A stretch of 26,713 bases of DNA, from assembly GCA_963639765.1 (NCBI GenBank), contig CAVHXA010000023.1, positions 1 to 26,713 on the forward strand. Reading direction: 5' to 3'. Each line of letters starts with the position of its first letter. Position 1 is the first letter of the stretch. This stretch comes from CAVHXA01 sp963639765 (lineage in GTDB: Bacteria > Bacillota > Clostridia > Oscillospirales > Oscillospiraceae). A model generated the notes under the pieces. It was not told the origin of the DNA and made no database searches. It saw only the letters and a list, made by a program, of their open reading frames with translations. The position numbers and the translations under genes are program-made. Positions 14,511 to 22,472 of this stretch are shown piece by piece.

Positions 14511-16247
14511 CTATGATGGGTTTTCCTGCTCCGGCAGCACGGGAAGCAGAACCACAAAGCAGGCTCCGCTGCCCGGCTCGTTGCAGGCCCGGATGCTCCC
14601 GCCATGTACCTCTATCACATGCCGTCCAATGGCAAGGCCGAGTCCGGTGCCCACACCGGCTTCTTTGGTTGTAAAAAACGGTTCGAAAATCCGGTCCATG
14701 ATCGCAGGATCAATCCCCGGACCGGTATCCTTCACCCGCAGCTCGACAAAGGGCGTGTGATCCTGCCGGACCATCTGTGTGCATACCGTCAGTGCTCCCC
14801 CCTGTGTGCCCATCGACTGACAGGCGTTGATGCACAGATTCAAAATTGTCTGGTGCAGCATGGTCCGGCTGCCTCTGATCAATACCCCCGGGCAGTTCAG
14901 CTCTTCGCGCAGCGAAACCGGTCCTCTGGCGGCAAGCGCTGCCATGCTCAGCGTCTGATGAACCAGCGCATCCGGCTCGAGTGCGGTATAGGTCAGGTCC
15001 GCATTCTTCCGGCTCATCTGCCCGATCTGCCTTACAACCTCCTTTGCCTTTTTCGAGGCCTGATAGACCTCCAGCAGATTATCATAGCCCTCGGTGTTTT
15101 CTTCCGGCAGGGTGTCCAGCGTCATTACGGTATAACCCATAATCGGAGTAAGCAGGTTGTTGAACTCATGCACGATTCCGGCCGCCATGGTTCCAACCTC
15201 CTGCAGACGCTGGGCATGAAAGTTCTTCTGCTCCCGGGTATTGATTTCCTCCAGCAGGCGGCTTCGCTCTCTGAGCAGCTCGATCTCGTGCACGGCCTGC
15301 TGATTGGATTGCTTCGTGCGGATGGTCACAAACAGCATCAGAAGAACACCCAGTGCAAGCAGCACACACGAAAGCCACAGCTGCACCGAGGCGGACCGCA
15401 TTGCCGCGATTACCTGTGCGCGATCCATGGCCGTTCCGATGATCAGCGTATCGTCGGTCAGCGGCAGGGTCGCGCAGTTAAACAGATAGCTGCTGCCCAG
15501 CCCCGGAATCTGTATGTCTTCGATCACCGTGGAGACATTCTGCGTATCCTCAGCCTGACGCAGGTGGTCAAGCGAAAGACCGGGATACCGCTGCTGCAGC
15601 TCAGAAACCGTTCCGTTCCGGATTTCAGACCGGGAGGCAGCCAGAAACAGCTCACTCTGTCGGCTTGTGAGAAACAGGCATCCGTCTGCGACAACATCCG
15701 CAGAAACCTTTTTGAACAGCTCGAACACGGGAATATGCAGGCTGTAGGTGGTTCCGCTGCCGCGTGCATAGCAGAAGCTGAGATAAATCGCGCCGTTTTG
15801 CGAGGCTGTCAGATGCGTGGTCACGCAGTTGGCCGGGTGCTCCGTCTGTGTGCAGCTGCAATACACGCTGCCGGTGCCGATTCTTTCTCCGTTGCTGCCC
15901 TGCATGGACAGAAGGGCTGCGGTATCCTGCAATCGGTCGAGGTGAAACCGCATGCGATCCGTCAGATCGCTGCTGTCCACACCGGCCAGAAAGCGGATTT
16001 CCGCGCTGGCCACGTTGCTGCGCTGAACAAATTCGGAAATGGAATTGGTATAGTGATCGGCATAGGCCTTTATGCTGCGGGTTACCGAGGCCGTAATGCT
16101 CAAAAGATGCCGGTTCTGATATTCGATCACCTTGTCGCGGTAGGATCGATAGGCACTCAGGGTGGAAAGCAGGCCCGTCAGAATCATCAGCAATGCGGCA
16201 AACAGGCACAGTGCAAACACGATCCACCGTTTTTTGTCGGTTTTCAT
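14511..16247 (-). CDS. Membrane sensor histidine kinase (HEFNN-type)
   Basis: 578 aa. Membrane helix at about 8-31, an extracytoplasmic sensor domain of about 255 residues (32-286), a second helix at about 288-308, a coiled-coil linker (315-345), then a dimerisation domain with phospho-acceptor His360 in GIVHEFNNLLTPIMGY. The ATPase domain has the N box (LNLCINACQS), DTGPGI, FEPFFTTKEAGVGTGLGLAIGRHVIEVHGG and ends in GACFVVLLPV. The HEFNN motif is of the NtrB/hybrid-kinase kind. The sensor domain carries a cysteine cluster (Cys130, Cys132, Cys141). I prefer the ATG at 16245-16247, with AAGGG 8 bases upstream, over a GTG three codons earlier. It is divergent from the response regulator that is presumably its partner. 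Signal unknown. Confidence 0.92.
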   Translation of the reverse strand: MKTDKKRWIVFALCLFAALLMILTGLLSTLSAYRSYRDKVIEYQNRHLLSITASVTRSIKAYADHYTNSISEFVQRSNVASAEIRFLAGVDSSDLTDRMRFHLDRLQDTAALLSMQGSNGERIGTGSVYCSCTQTEHPANCVTTHLTASQNGAIYLSFCYARGSGTTYSLHIPVFELFKKVSADVVADGCLFLTSRQSELFLAASRSEIRNGTVSELQQRYPGLSLDHLRQAEDTQNVSTVIEDIQIPGLGSSYLFNCATLPLTDDTLIIGTAMDRAQVIAAMRSASVQLWLSCVLLALGVLLMLFVTIRTKQSNQQAVHEIELLRERSRLLEEINTREQKNFHAQRLQEVGTMAAGIVHEFNNLLTPIMGYTVMTLDTLPEENTEGYDNLLEVYQASKKAKEVVRQIGQMSRKNADLTYTALEPDALVHQTLSMAALAARGPVSLREELNCPGVLIRGSRTMLHQTILNLCINACQSMGTQGGALTVCTQMVRQDHTPFVELRVKDTGPGIDPAIMDRIFEPFFTTKEAGVGTGLGLAIGRHVIEVHGGSIRACNEPGSGACFVVLLPVLPEQENPS

Positions 16248-16258
16248 GGCATTCACCC

Positions 16259-16287
16259 TTGCAATTTCTTCTTTATTGTTCTATAAT
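16259..16287 (+). promoter_or_regulatory. Promoter of the response regulator gene
   Basis: TTGCAA (16259-16264), 17-base spacer, consensus TATAAT (16282-16287). The gene begins about 56 bases after the expected start site. The region is shared with the divergent kinase gene. Confidence 0.75.
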
Positions 16288-16349
16288 GCATATTGAAGCA
16301 TATTTTCTGCTTCGTGTCAATTTCCGCTCACCGCAAGGAGGCTCCAAAC

Positions 16350-17027
16350 GTGAAAGACACCGTATTAATCGTAGACGACGATCCTTCCGTGCTGACCATG
16401 CTCACCAAGGTAATTCGCTCCAACGGGATGGAACCTCTTACCGCCGCATCCGGAGAAGAAGCCCTGAATCTGGCCGGAGACGGCATCGACCTGATTCTTT
16501 TAGACATCAACCTTGGCACCATAGACGGCTTTGAGGTGGTCCAGACCCTCCGGTCCCGCGGGATTCGCACACCCATTATCCTCGTAAGCGGGCGCAGCGA
16601 GGATTTCGACACACTATACGGGCTGGACATCGGAGCAGACGACTACATCACAAAGCCCTTCAACCCCATCACGCTCGGTGCCAAGGTAAAGGCCCTGATT
16701 CGGCGCGACAAAAGTGCCGGCGGTCAGGACATCTGGATCAACGCGGGGCCCTTTCAGTATAACACCAGCACACTTCGTGTCTATAAAAGCGGCAACGAGA
16801 TTCCGCTTTCCGCCAGAGAAAACGCCATGATGAAGCTGTTTCTCGACAATGCCAATCATATCTTCTCCAAGGATGAGCTGTACGACATGCTTTGGGGAAA
16901 CACCATCATCGACGACAACGCCATCATGGTATACGTCAACCGCCTTCGCAACAAAATCGAAGACGATCCCTCCCACCCGAAATTCATCCAGACCGTGCGC
17001 GGCCTCGGATATCGCTTTGTTGTATAG
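16350..17027 (+). CDS. OmpR/PhoB-family response regulator
   Basis: 225 aa DNA-binding regulator. The receiver domain shows acidic residues DDD (9-11), phospho-acceptor Asp52 in LLLDIN, Ser80 and Lys102 (TKPF). The C-terminal winged helix (about 128-225) has the typical IPLSARENAMMKLFLDN, FSKDELYDMLW, VYVNRLRNKIEDD and IQTVRGLGYRF motifs. I use the GTG at 16350, which has AAGGAGG 8 bases upstream; the open frame begins earlier but without a start signal. Divergent from the HEFNN-type kinase; an OmpR-type partner for such a kinase is somewhat unusual. Confidence 0.94.
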   Translation: MKDTVLIVDDDPSVLTMLTKVIRSNGMEPLTAASGEEALNLAGDGIDLILLDINLGTIDGFEVVQTLRSRGIRTPIILVSGRSEDFDTLYGLDIGADDYITKPFNPITLGAKVKALIRRDKSAGGQDIWINAGPFQYNTSTLRVYKSGNEIPLSARENAMMKLFLDNANHIFSKDELYDMLWGNTIIDDNAIMVYVNRLRNKIEDDPSHPKFIQTVRGLGYRFVV

Positions 17028-17164
17028 GCAGGTCCTTCAGAGCCTGCACCCGCTGGTATGCAGGCTGTCCGCCTGTGTCATGCTGCAGGCTGCCCTCCGC
17101 TCCCGAAAAGCCGGTTCCCCGGCGGTCTCTTTCTGTCCGATTCACAAGCCTTCGCATACACCTC

Positions 17165-17195
17165 GGGCCCGACGCAAACCGGTCGGGCCCTTTTT
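17165..17195 (+). terminator. Terminator after the response regulator
   Basis: Stem GGGCCCGAC (17165-17173) with GTCGGGCCC (17182-17190), then five T. A further imperfect hairpin (GCCTGCA...TGCAGGC, about 17043-17067) lies just after the stop codon. Confidence 0.85.
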
Positions 17196-17208
17196 GTGCT
17201 GTATTGCC

Positions 17209-18576
17209 TTAATTTTGAAGCAGACTCGCGCGTTTTTTCCAGCGTCCCGAAAGCCAGTAGCTCCAGCTGAGATTCACGGAAACCCAGCCTGCCAGCGCAT
17301 TGCCGAGAAAGAATCCGTTGAGCCCCATTCCCAGCCAGCGCCCAAACAGAAGACTGAGCGCGATCCGGGCCAGAACTCCGTCGAGCAGGGCAATCATCAT
17401 GCTGAGGTTGGCATTTCCCACGCCCAGAACAAGTCCGAGGGGCGGGCCCATAAATCCAAAGCCCAGAAACAGGATGCAGGAGATGCGCAGATATTCCCCG
17501 GCCATGTCCAGCACCTGCGGATCCGAATCAAAAAATGCAAAAACCTGACGTGGGAATAAAAGTCCGATGATGCTGAAGACAATCGTGGAGCCGATGGAAA
17601 ACAGCAGCCCCCACAGAATAATGCTTCGCACACGTTCGGTCCGCCCGGCGCCCACGCACTGACCCGTCATGACCGAGGCCGTAATCTGCGCGGTGGTGGT
17701 GAAGATGGTAACCACACTGTAGAGCTTGCCGCCAATGCCGTTGACCGTGGCCGCCGTCAGCCCGTATGCGTTGATAAAAGTACCGATATACAGCATGGAG
17801 CACTGGATTGCAACCTGCTGCATGGCAGTGGGGATCCCAAGACGGAAAATCGTTTTCGTTTCGGTACGGCCGGGGAGAAAGATTCGTGCGCTGAGCACAA
17901 AGCCAAGGACCCGGCGCTTGCGGTAAAGCACAAGCATCGCGCTGAAAAAGGCTGTACCCTGGCTGATTACAGTGGCAATTGCGGCGCCCTTCGGTCCCAT
18001 CTGCAGGCCGATCACAAGCCATATATCCAGAAAGATATTGATCACCGACGCGATGGCCACAAACAGAAGCGGAAGTCTGGAATCGCCCATCCCCCGCAGC
18101 GCTGCGCATACGGCATTGTAGCCATAGATGAAAAACAGCCCTGCGCAGCAGACCTTCAGATAGTCGCAGGCATAGGAAAAAGAGGCCTCCGGTGTATTCA
18201 GCAGCCGCAGAATATCCGGATAAAAGGCGAAGCCCACGCAGGTAAGCACAACGGACATCGCGCAGATGATGGTGATCATGCTTCCAACCGCCCGCCCCAG
18301 GCCCGCACGGTCGCCCCGGCCGGTGGTCTGTGCCACAAAAATCTGGCCGCCGGAGGCAAAGTTTGCACCCATGATGGTCAGAAAATTTGTCACCTGTCCG
18401 CCGAGCGAGACAGCTGTAAGCCCCGCGCTGCCAACGGCATGGCCCACGATAATCATATCCGCCATATTATATGCCGTCTGCAGCAGGATGGAAAGAAGAA
18501 ACGGAACGGAAAAGCGCACCATCTGGCCCAGAACGCTGCCCTGCGTCAGGTCGGTTGCAATGGTTTTCTGCTTCAT
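17209..18576 (-). CDS. MATE family efflux transporter
   Basis: 455 aa with about twelve membrane helices in two related halves. N-terminal GSVLGQMVRFSVPFLLSILLQTAYNMADMIIVGHAVGSAGLTAVSLGGQ and the later AMQQVAIQCSMLYIGTFINAYGL segment are typical of the DinF/NorM-like multidrug and toxic compound extrusion group, which exports compounds by Na+ or H+ antiport. A GGGAGGTG ribosome binding site precedes the ATG. The gene stands alone between terminators; nothing indicates the substrate. Confidence 0.93.
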   Translation of the reverse strand: MKQKTIATDLTQGSVLGQMVRFSVPFLLSILLQTAYNMADMIIVGHAVGSAGLTAVSLGGQVTNFLTIMGANFASGGQIFVAQTTGRGDRAGLGRAVGSMITIICAMSVVLTCVGFAFYPDILRLLNTPEASFSYACDYLKVCCAGLFFIYGYNAVCAALRGMGDSRLPLLFVAIASVINIFLDIWLVIGLQMGPKGAAIATVISQGTAFFSAMLVLYRKRRVLGFVLSARIFLPGRTETKTIFRLGIPTAMQQVAIQCSMLYIGTFINAYGLTAATVNGIGGKLYSVVTIFTTTAQITASVMTGQCVGAGRTERVRSIILWGLLFSIGSTIVFSIIGLLFPRQVFAFFDSDPQVLDMAGEYLRISCILFLGFGFMGPPLGLVLGVGNANLSMMIALLDGVLARIALSLLFGRWLGMGLNGFFLGNALAGWVSVNLSWSYWLSGRWKKRASLLQN

Positions 18577-18878
18577 CGGTCACCTCCCGGTCCGAAATAC
18601 GGACCGTACAGCATTATAGCATGACCGCGCATAAAAGGGAATCCCTCTTCCCTGCGCGGATATGGGGATTGCAGGGCCGCGCAACTTGTGGTATACTCCT
18701 GCTGTTGAGACAGTACCGCCGCGACTCTTTCAAAACCGCGCATATCGTGTTTTCCCGCACTGCTTCCGTTATTCCATCCGCCTTCGGCGCTGTGCTTCCC
18801 TTTTCCCATATACGGCACGCGAACACGCCGTCGGAGCCCTGCGGCACTGCCCGAATGCGCCCGAGGAGATTATATACA
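18577..18878. other. Intergenic region between the MATE gene and the mutS-like pair
   Basis: Contains a minus-strand TATAAT (18613-18618) with only a poor -35, probably serving the MATE gene, and a plus-strand promoter TTGCAG (18669-18674)-N17-TATACT (18692-18697) for the mutS-like pair. The remaining 180 bases of mutS-like leader hold no element I recognise. Confidence 0.6.
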
Positions 18879-20345
18879 ATGGATTACCCCAGTTTGCTGT
18901 ATACCGCCGGCCCTTCCGGCCATCATATTCATCGCGATGTATTCGAAGACGTAAAGCTGGATCTGTTCTTTTCCGACGAAGGCATTCAGGCCATGCAGGA
19001 CGTGTGCAGCCCGTCGGACATCTGCGTTCGCCAGGAGTTTTTCCGTGCCTTTCTGGATGACCCGCAGGTCCTGCCCGTGTTTTCCGACATGGCCGACATC
19101 GTTGAAGAGATCTGCGTGCTTGCCGACGCGCTGGCCGCTGCCCGCTGCCCGGAGGAACACAGCTTTATCTTTCTCAATCTGGCAAACCAGGTTCTGCGTT
19201 TTTCCGAAATGGCTGCCAGACCTCCCCTCGAAAGCAGCTTCCTGTGGAACCGCTTTGCCGATGCCTTTGCGCAGCTGACCGCGTCAGAGGCCTTTCAGGC
19301 CGCAGACCGCCGCTGTCGGCAGACCCTCGCGCTGGCACAGGAGATTCGCGGCGGCTGCTGGCAGGTCACGGGCGACGAGCTGGTTCTGCGCAAGGAGCAG
19401 ACGGAAAACCTGACCGATACTCTGCTGCACTGTGCCCGTGAGCTTGGATTCGACCACATCGAGGGTGTCCGTGCAACCTCCATCCGTCTCTCTCCCGCTC
19501 TGATTGCGGCCCAGGCCAGGCTTTGGCCCGAGGCCTTTTCCGCCATGGCCGACTTTGCAGAAACCTTTCAGGCTCTGTATAATCCGTCCATTCTGGCCTA
19601 TCGCAGCGAAATGAATTTTTATATTGAGGCCGCCGGTCTGATGCACCGGCTGAAAAAGGCCGGCATCCCCACCGTGTGGCCCCGTGTCTCCAAAACGCAC
19701 CGGCTGTGGATTCAAAACGCCCGGGACATATCCCTGCTGACAAAAAACGATGTGACGATTGTTCCAAACAATGTCGATTTCTCTCAGACCGAGCCCTTCT
19801 GGTTCCTTACCGGTGCCAACGGCGGCGGCAAAACCACCTATCTGCGAAGCGTCGGCATCAACGTGCTGCTGTTTCTGTGCGGCTGCCCGGTTGCCGGCGA
19901 GGACGCCGAGCTCTGGCCCATAGACAATGTCTTTACACACTTTCCAAAAGACGAGCAGTCCGGCTCAGAGGGCCGTCTGAGCGAAGAGCAGGACCGTGTT
20001 GACCGGATCCTCGAGCAGCACAACGGCAACGCTCTGGTTCTGCTCAACGAAACCTACTCCGCCGCCAATGCCGAGCAGGCCCCCATATATACGCTGAACC
20101 TTGCAAACGCTCTGGCGGGCAGCGGCAGCTTTGGCCTGTATATCACCCACCAGCACACAATGCAGGATGTGCGGATTCCTTTTCTGAGCGTGGTAATCGA
20201 CGAAGACAATGCCAATCGCCGCACCTTTCGAATCGAACGCAGGCGCGGTGCCGCGCGCTCCTTTGCCGAAGACATCCTCAAGCGCTATCATATGGACCGC
20301 GGCAGTCTTCGAACACGGTTCGGCTCCAAGGAGGAAGACGCATGA
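18879..20345 (+). CDS. MutS-like ATPase A (short, lacks mismatch-binding domains)
   Basis: 488 aa. The C-terminal half is a MutS domain V ATPase: Walker A GANGGGKTT (312-320), SGSEGRLSEEQDRV (361-374) in the position of the ABC-type signature, Walker B LVLLNET (386-392) and an H-loop YITHQH (421-426). The N-terminal half looks like a reduced MutS core/lever helical domain; the mismatch-recognition domains I and II of true MutS (about 850 aa) are absent. In the Walker B the usual Asp is Asn390, next to the catalytic-position Glu391. GAGGAG precedes the ATG at 18879; the upstream open frame has no start signal. The stop overlaps the next start by 4 bases, so A and B are surely made together and may pair. 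Function outside mismatch repair is likely but unknown. Confidence 0.88.
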   Translation: MDYPSLLYTAGPSGHHIHRDVFEDVKLDLFFSDEGIQAMQDVCSPSDICVRQEFFRAFLDDPQVLPVFSDMADIVEEICVLADALAAARCPEEHSFIFLNLANQVLRFSEMAARPPLESSFLWNRFADAFAQLTASEAFQAADRRCRQTLALAQEIRGGCWQVTGDELVLRKEQTENLTDTLLHCARELGFDHIEGVRATSIRLSPALIAAQARLWPEAFSAMADFAETFQALYNPSILAYRSEMNFYIEAAGLMHRLKKAGIPTVWPRVSKTHRLWIQNARDISLLTKNDVTIVPNNVDFSQTEPFWFLTGANGGGKTTYLRSVGINVLLFLCGCPVAGEDAELWPIDNVFTHFPKDEQSGSEGRLSEEQDRVDRILEQHNGNALVLLNETYSAANAEQAPIYTLNLANALAGSGSFGLYITHQHTMQDVRIPFLSVVIDEDNANRRTFRIERRRGAARSFAEDILKRYHMDRGSLRTRFGSKEEDA

Positions 20346-21850
20346 ACACACAATTCAGTCTGCTCTACCAAAACCCGGCCCGTCGCGAAGAAGACAGTCC
20401 TCTGGTCGAGCACGTTGGCCACGCCATCGAGGATCTTTCTCTCGATGCGGCCCTGCGGTTCTTTTCCCGTGACGGTGAAAGCTACGAATACACAATAGAC
20501 GTCCTCCGCCGCCCCCTTCAGGACCCCGACGAAATCACCTACCGGCAGCAGATTCTGCAGGATTTCATATCTCTTCCGGGGCTGCTTGGTGAGCTGCAGC
20601 TGATCTTCAAAAGCTACGACTCTCTCGAAACTACCTGGCGCGAGCTGCGCAGCAGCGTGTTTTTGTGCGGTATGCCCGCTTCGGCCGAGGGGATCCTTGA
20701 CTCCACCTACGACTCACTGAAAATCACTGCGGACTTTGCGCGAAAAACCGTCAGCTACTTCAACTCCGTGCGCGAGACCATCGAGAAATACGATGTGCGC
20801 TCCCGGGGTCTCACGGGCATACGAAGCTATTGCGAACAGATGTCGCAAAACCGGTCTCTGCAGGAAATTGCCCGGATTGCCGGACTGTTTCAGAAATCCT
20901 CCGCCGAAGGCTATCGCTTCAGGGTCTGCGGTGAGCTGGACGATACGCTGCGCATGGTTCGCACCAGCCTGTCAGACGTGCAGGAGCTGCAGGCCAAAAC
21001 CTTTGGCAACCGCATGCGAAAGCTGGCGCAGGGGCTCACACGATCCGGTCAGGACCCTGTTCCGCAGGTGAATCTGGGCACCCTGCACGACGAAGACGCG
21101 CGAAATATCCTCTCCAAGGCTCTGTATGAGCTGTATACCGTTCTGGGCAGCGTAGCCGAGGCCGTATACAACCTTTTTCGAGGTATCTCCGGTGAGCTCT
21201 GCTTCTACGACACCGGCGTGCGGCTGCACCAGTATCTCATGGCCGGCGGCTATTCCTTCTGCTTCCCGGAGCTTTTGCCGCAGCAGCAGGACGTATTTCA
21301 GATCAGGGGTCTGTATGACCTGCAGTTGGCTCTGGACGGGCTTACGGCGCAGCAGATCACACCCTTTGACTTTACATTCCGGGGAATAGACGGCATCATT
21401 ATCCGCGGACCGAGTGCCACAGGCAAGACCTCCGCCCTTCGTGCCATGGGCGCCGCGCAGCTGCTGGCACAGGCAGGACTCGTTGTATGCGCGGATCAGG
21501 CCGTGCTCAGTCTGCGCGGCTGCGTGTTTACCCAGTTCTCTTCTGCCGAGCGCGACTTTGACGCCAACGACGAGGCCGGCCGTTTCGAAGGCGAGGTCAA
21601 GGAAATGGCCCGCATTCTGGACGCTCTGGCTCCGTGGTCTCTGCTCCTTCTGAACGAAACCTTTCAGACCACGGCCTATGCCGAGGGCATGGAGGGCATG
21701 CTTGGCATCCTCGAATGCCTGCCCGGCCTGCAGTGCCGCTATGCCTTCGTCACGCAAATGTCGATCTACAAATCTCTTGACCCCGCGCACGTGAAGGTAC
21801 TGGACTTTCAAAAGGTCTTTCGCCACAATTCCCGGAGCAGCGACGCATAA
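20342..21850 (+). CDS. MutS-like ATPase B (partner of the preceding gene)
   Basis: 502 aa. It has a MutS core-domain stretch LRRPLQDPDEITYRQQILQDF (55-75), where true MutS has a 'LL-x-P-L-x-D...I..R' motif, then helical arms, then the ATPase with Walker A GPSATGKT (356-363) and Walker B LLLLNET (434-440). As in A, Asn replaces the Walker B Asp. Where A has a histidine loop (THQH), B has TQMS (471-474), so the two are diverged rather than recent duplicates and may form an asymmetric heterodimer, as MutS-type ATP sites are shared across a dimer. AAGGAGG lies inside the end of gene A. The following terminator points the other way, so transcript end is unclear. Confidence 0.87.
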   Translation: MNTQFSLLYQNPARREEDSPLVEHVGHAIEDLSLDAALRFFSRDGESYEYTIDVLRRPLQDPDEITYRQQILQDFISLPGLLGELQLIFKSYDSLETTWRELRSSVFLCGMPASAEGILDSTYDSLKITADFARKTVSYFNSVRETIEKYDVRSRGLTGIRSYCEQMSQNRSLQEIARIAGLFQKSSAEGYRFRVCGELDDTLRMVRTSLSDVQELQAKTFGNRMRKLAQGLTRSGQDPVPQVNLGTLHDEDARNILSKALYELYTVLGSVAEAVYNLFRGISGELCFYDTGVRLHQYLMAGGYSFCFPELLPQQQDVFQIRGLYDLQLALDGLTAQQITPFDFTFRGIDGIIIRGPSATGKTSALRAMGAAQLLAQAGLVVCADQAVLSLRGCVFTQFSSAERDFDANDEAGRFEGEVKEMARILDALAPWSLLLLNETFQTTAYAEGMEGMLGILECLPGLQCRYAFVTQMSIYKSLDPAHVKVLDFQKVFRHNSRSSDA

Positions 21851-21871
21851 TAAGGCAAATATACTGCAAAA

Positions 21872-21895
21872 CCCCCGGATCCTTCGATCCGGGGG
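21872..21895 (-). terminator. Terminator after tRNA-Val
   Basis: Ten-base perfect stem (21872-21881 with 21886-21895), CTTC loop, and TTTT following on the minus strand. Confidence 0.85.
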
Positions 21896-21904
21896 CTGTC
21901 TGCG

Positions 21905-21977
21905 TGGGAGCGGCTGGGCTCGAACCAGTGACCTCATCCGTGTGAAGGATGCGCTCTCCCGACTGAGCTACGTTCCC
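21905..21977 (-). tRNA. tRNA-Val (anticodon CAC)
   Basis: 73 bases that fold as a standard tRNA: acceptor GGGAACG/CGCTCCC, D arm GCTC/GAGC, anticodon stem CATCC/GGATG with loop TTCACAC (anticodon CAC at 21942-21944, reading GUG), T loop TTCGAGC. CCA is not encoded. Two A-C mismatches are visible, A5-C68 in the acceptor stem and A49-C65 at the base of the T stem. It has its own promoter and terminator. Confidence 0.93.
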
Positions 21978-21995
21978 ATGCTATATGCAGGAATC

Positions 21996-22023
21996 AGTAT
22001 ACCATGGAATTCCGATTTGTCAA
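21996..22023 (-). promoter_or_regulatory. Promoter of tRNA-Val
   Basis: Minus-strand TTGACA (22018-22023) and TATACT (21996-22001), spacer 16. Between 22024 and 22211 I see no gene. Confidence 0.75.
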
Positions 22024-22211
22024 GGAGTTTTTCCGTTCTTCCGGGTGAAAAGAACTTCGGTGTGACTGCCGCAGGATGCTTTCTCCCGGACCTGGCCCCG
22101 GCCGGAGTACCTGTCTTCTTTATCGGGGCCACCCGCAAGGGTGTCGTTGGGCATGGTCAAAACAGTGCCTTTCATGCTGCAGCTTTGCATCCGATTTGTG
22201 CAGGTTTACTC

Positions 22212-22240
22212 TTGCTTTTCGGACGCTCCGGCTGTATACT
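22212..22240 (+). promoter_or_regulatory. Promoter of the symporter-kinase fusion gene
   Basis: TTGCTT (22212-22217), 17-base spacer, TATACT (22235-22240). It places the start of transcription near 22247, immediately before the structured leader. Confidence 0.6.
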
Positions 22241-22243
22241 GTC

Positions 22244-22360
22244 ACGGTTAATATGACCGTTTTCGCCGATGGTGCCCCAAAAGGGTGCTTGTCTCGGCTG
22301 AGAATCCGGTATAACAGGCTCTGCCGCTCTGCCCGGCCGTCTGTTATGCCGGTTTTTTTT
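22244..22360 (+). promoter_or_regulatory. Structured leader with intrinsic terminator (candidate riboswitch or attenuator)
   Basis: The elements in order are: a short hairpin ACGGT/ACCGT (22244-22248 with 22256-22260); an outer stem GCCGA/TCGGC (22265-22269 with 22294-22298) enclosing a wobble-rich hairpin GGTGCCC/GGGTGCT; the string CTGAGA (22298-22303); then a 12-base stem (22306-22317 with 22341-22352, one G-T pair) with a 23-base loop and eight T. The terminator lies more than 110 bases before the coding start, so transcription must read past it for expression. The GGGTGCTTGT...GGCTGAGA letters resemble the 5' half of TPP riboswitches, but no matching 3' half is present, so I do not call it TPP. 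Confidence 0.6.
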
Positions 22361-22472
22361 GCAGCATCGCAGCCGTACTCTGTGTATGGCAGGGCAGCAG
22401 TGCATCGGCAGATGCTGTCCGCAAAGCGGCACAATTGTGCAGTGCTGCTCCAACCGGAAAGGGTGGTTTCTT

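Noticed and set aside
22024..22211. Coding sequence between tRNA-Val and the symporter leader
   Set aside because: An open frame exists but lacks a ribosome binding site, family features and plausible composition.
22270..22305. Canonical TPP riboswitch
   Set aside because: The GGGTGC and GGCTGAGA letters fit, but the second conserved half of the aptamer is absent and the enclosed helix would be only two or three pairs; a simpler stem (GCCGA/TCGGC) explains part of the sequence.
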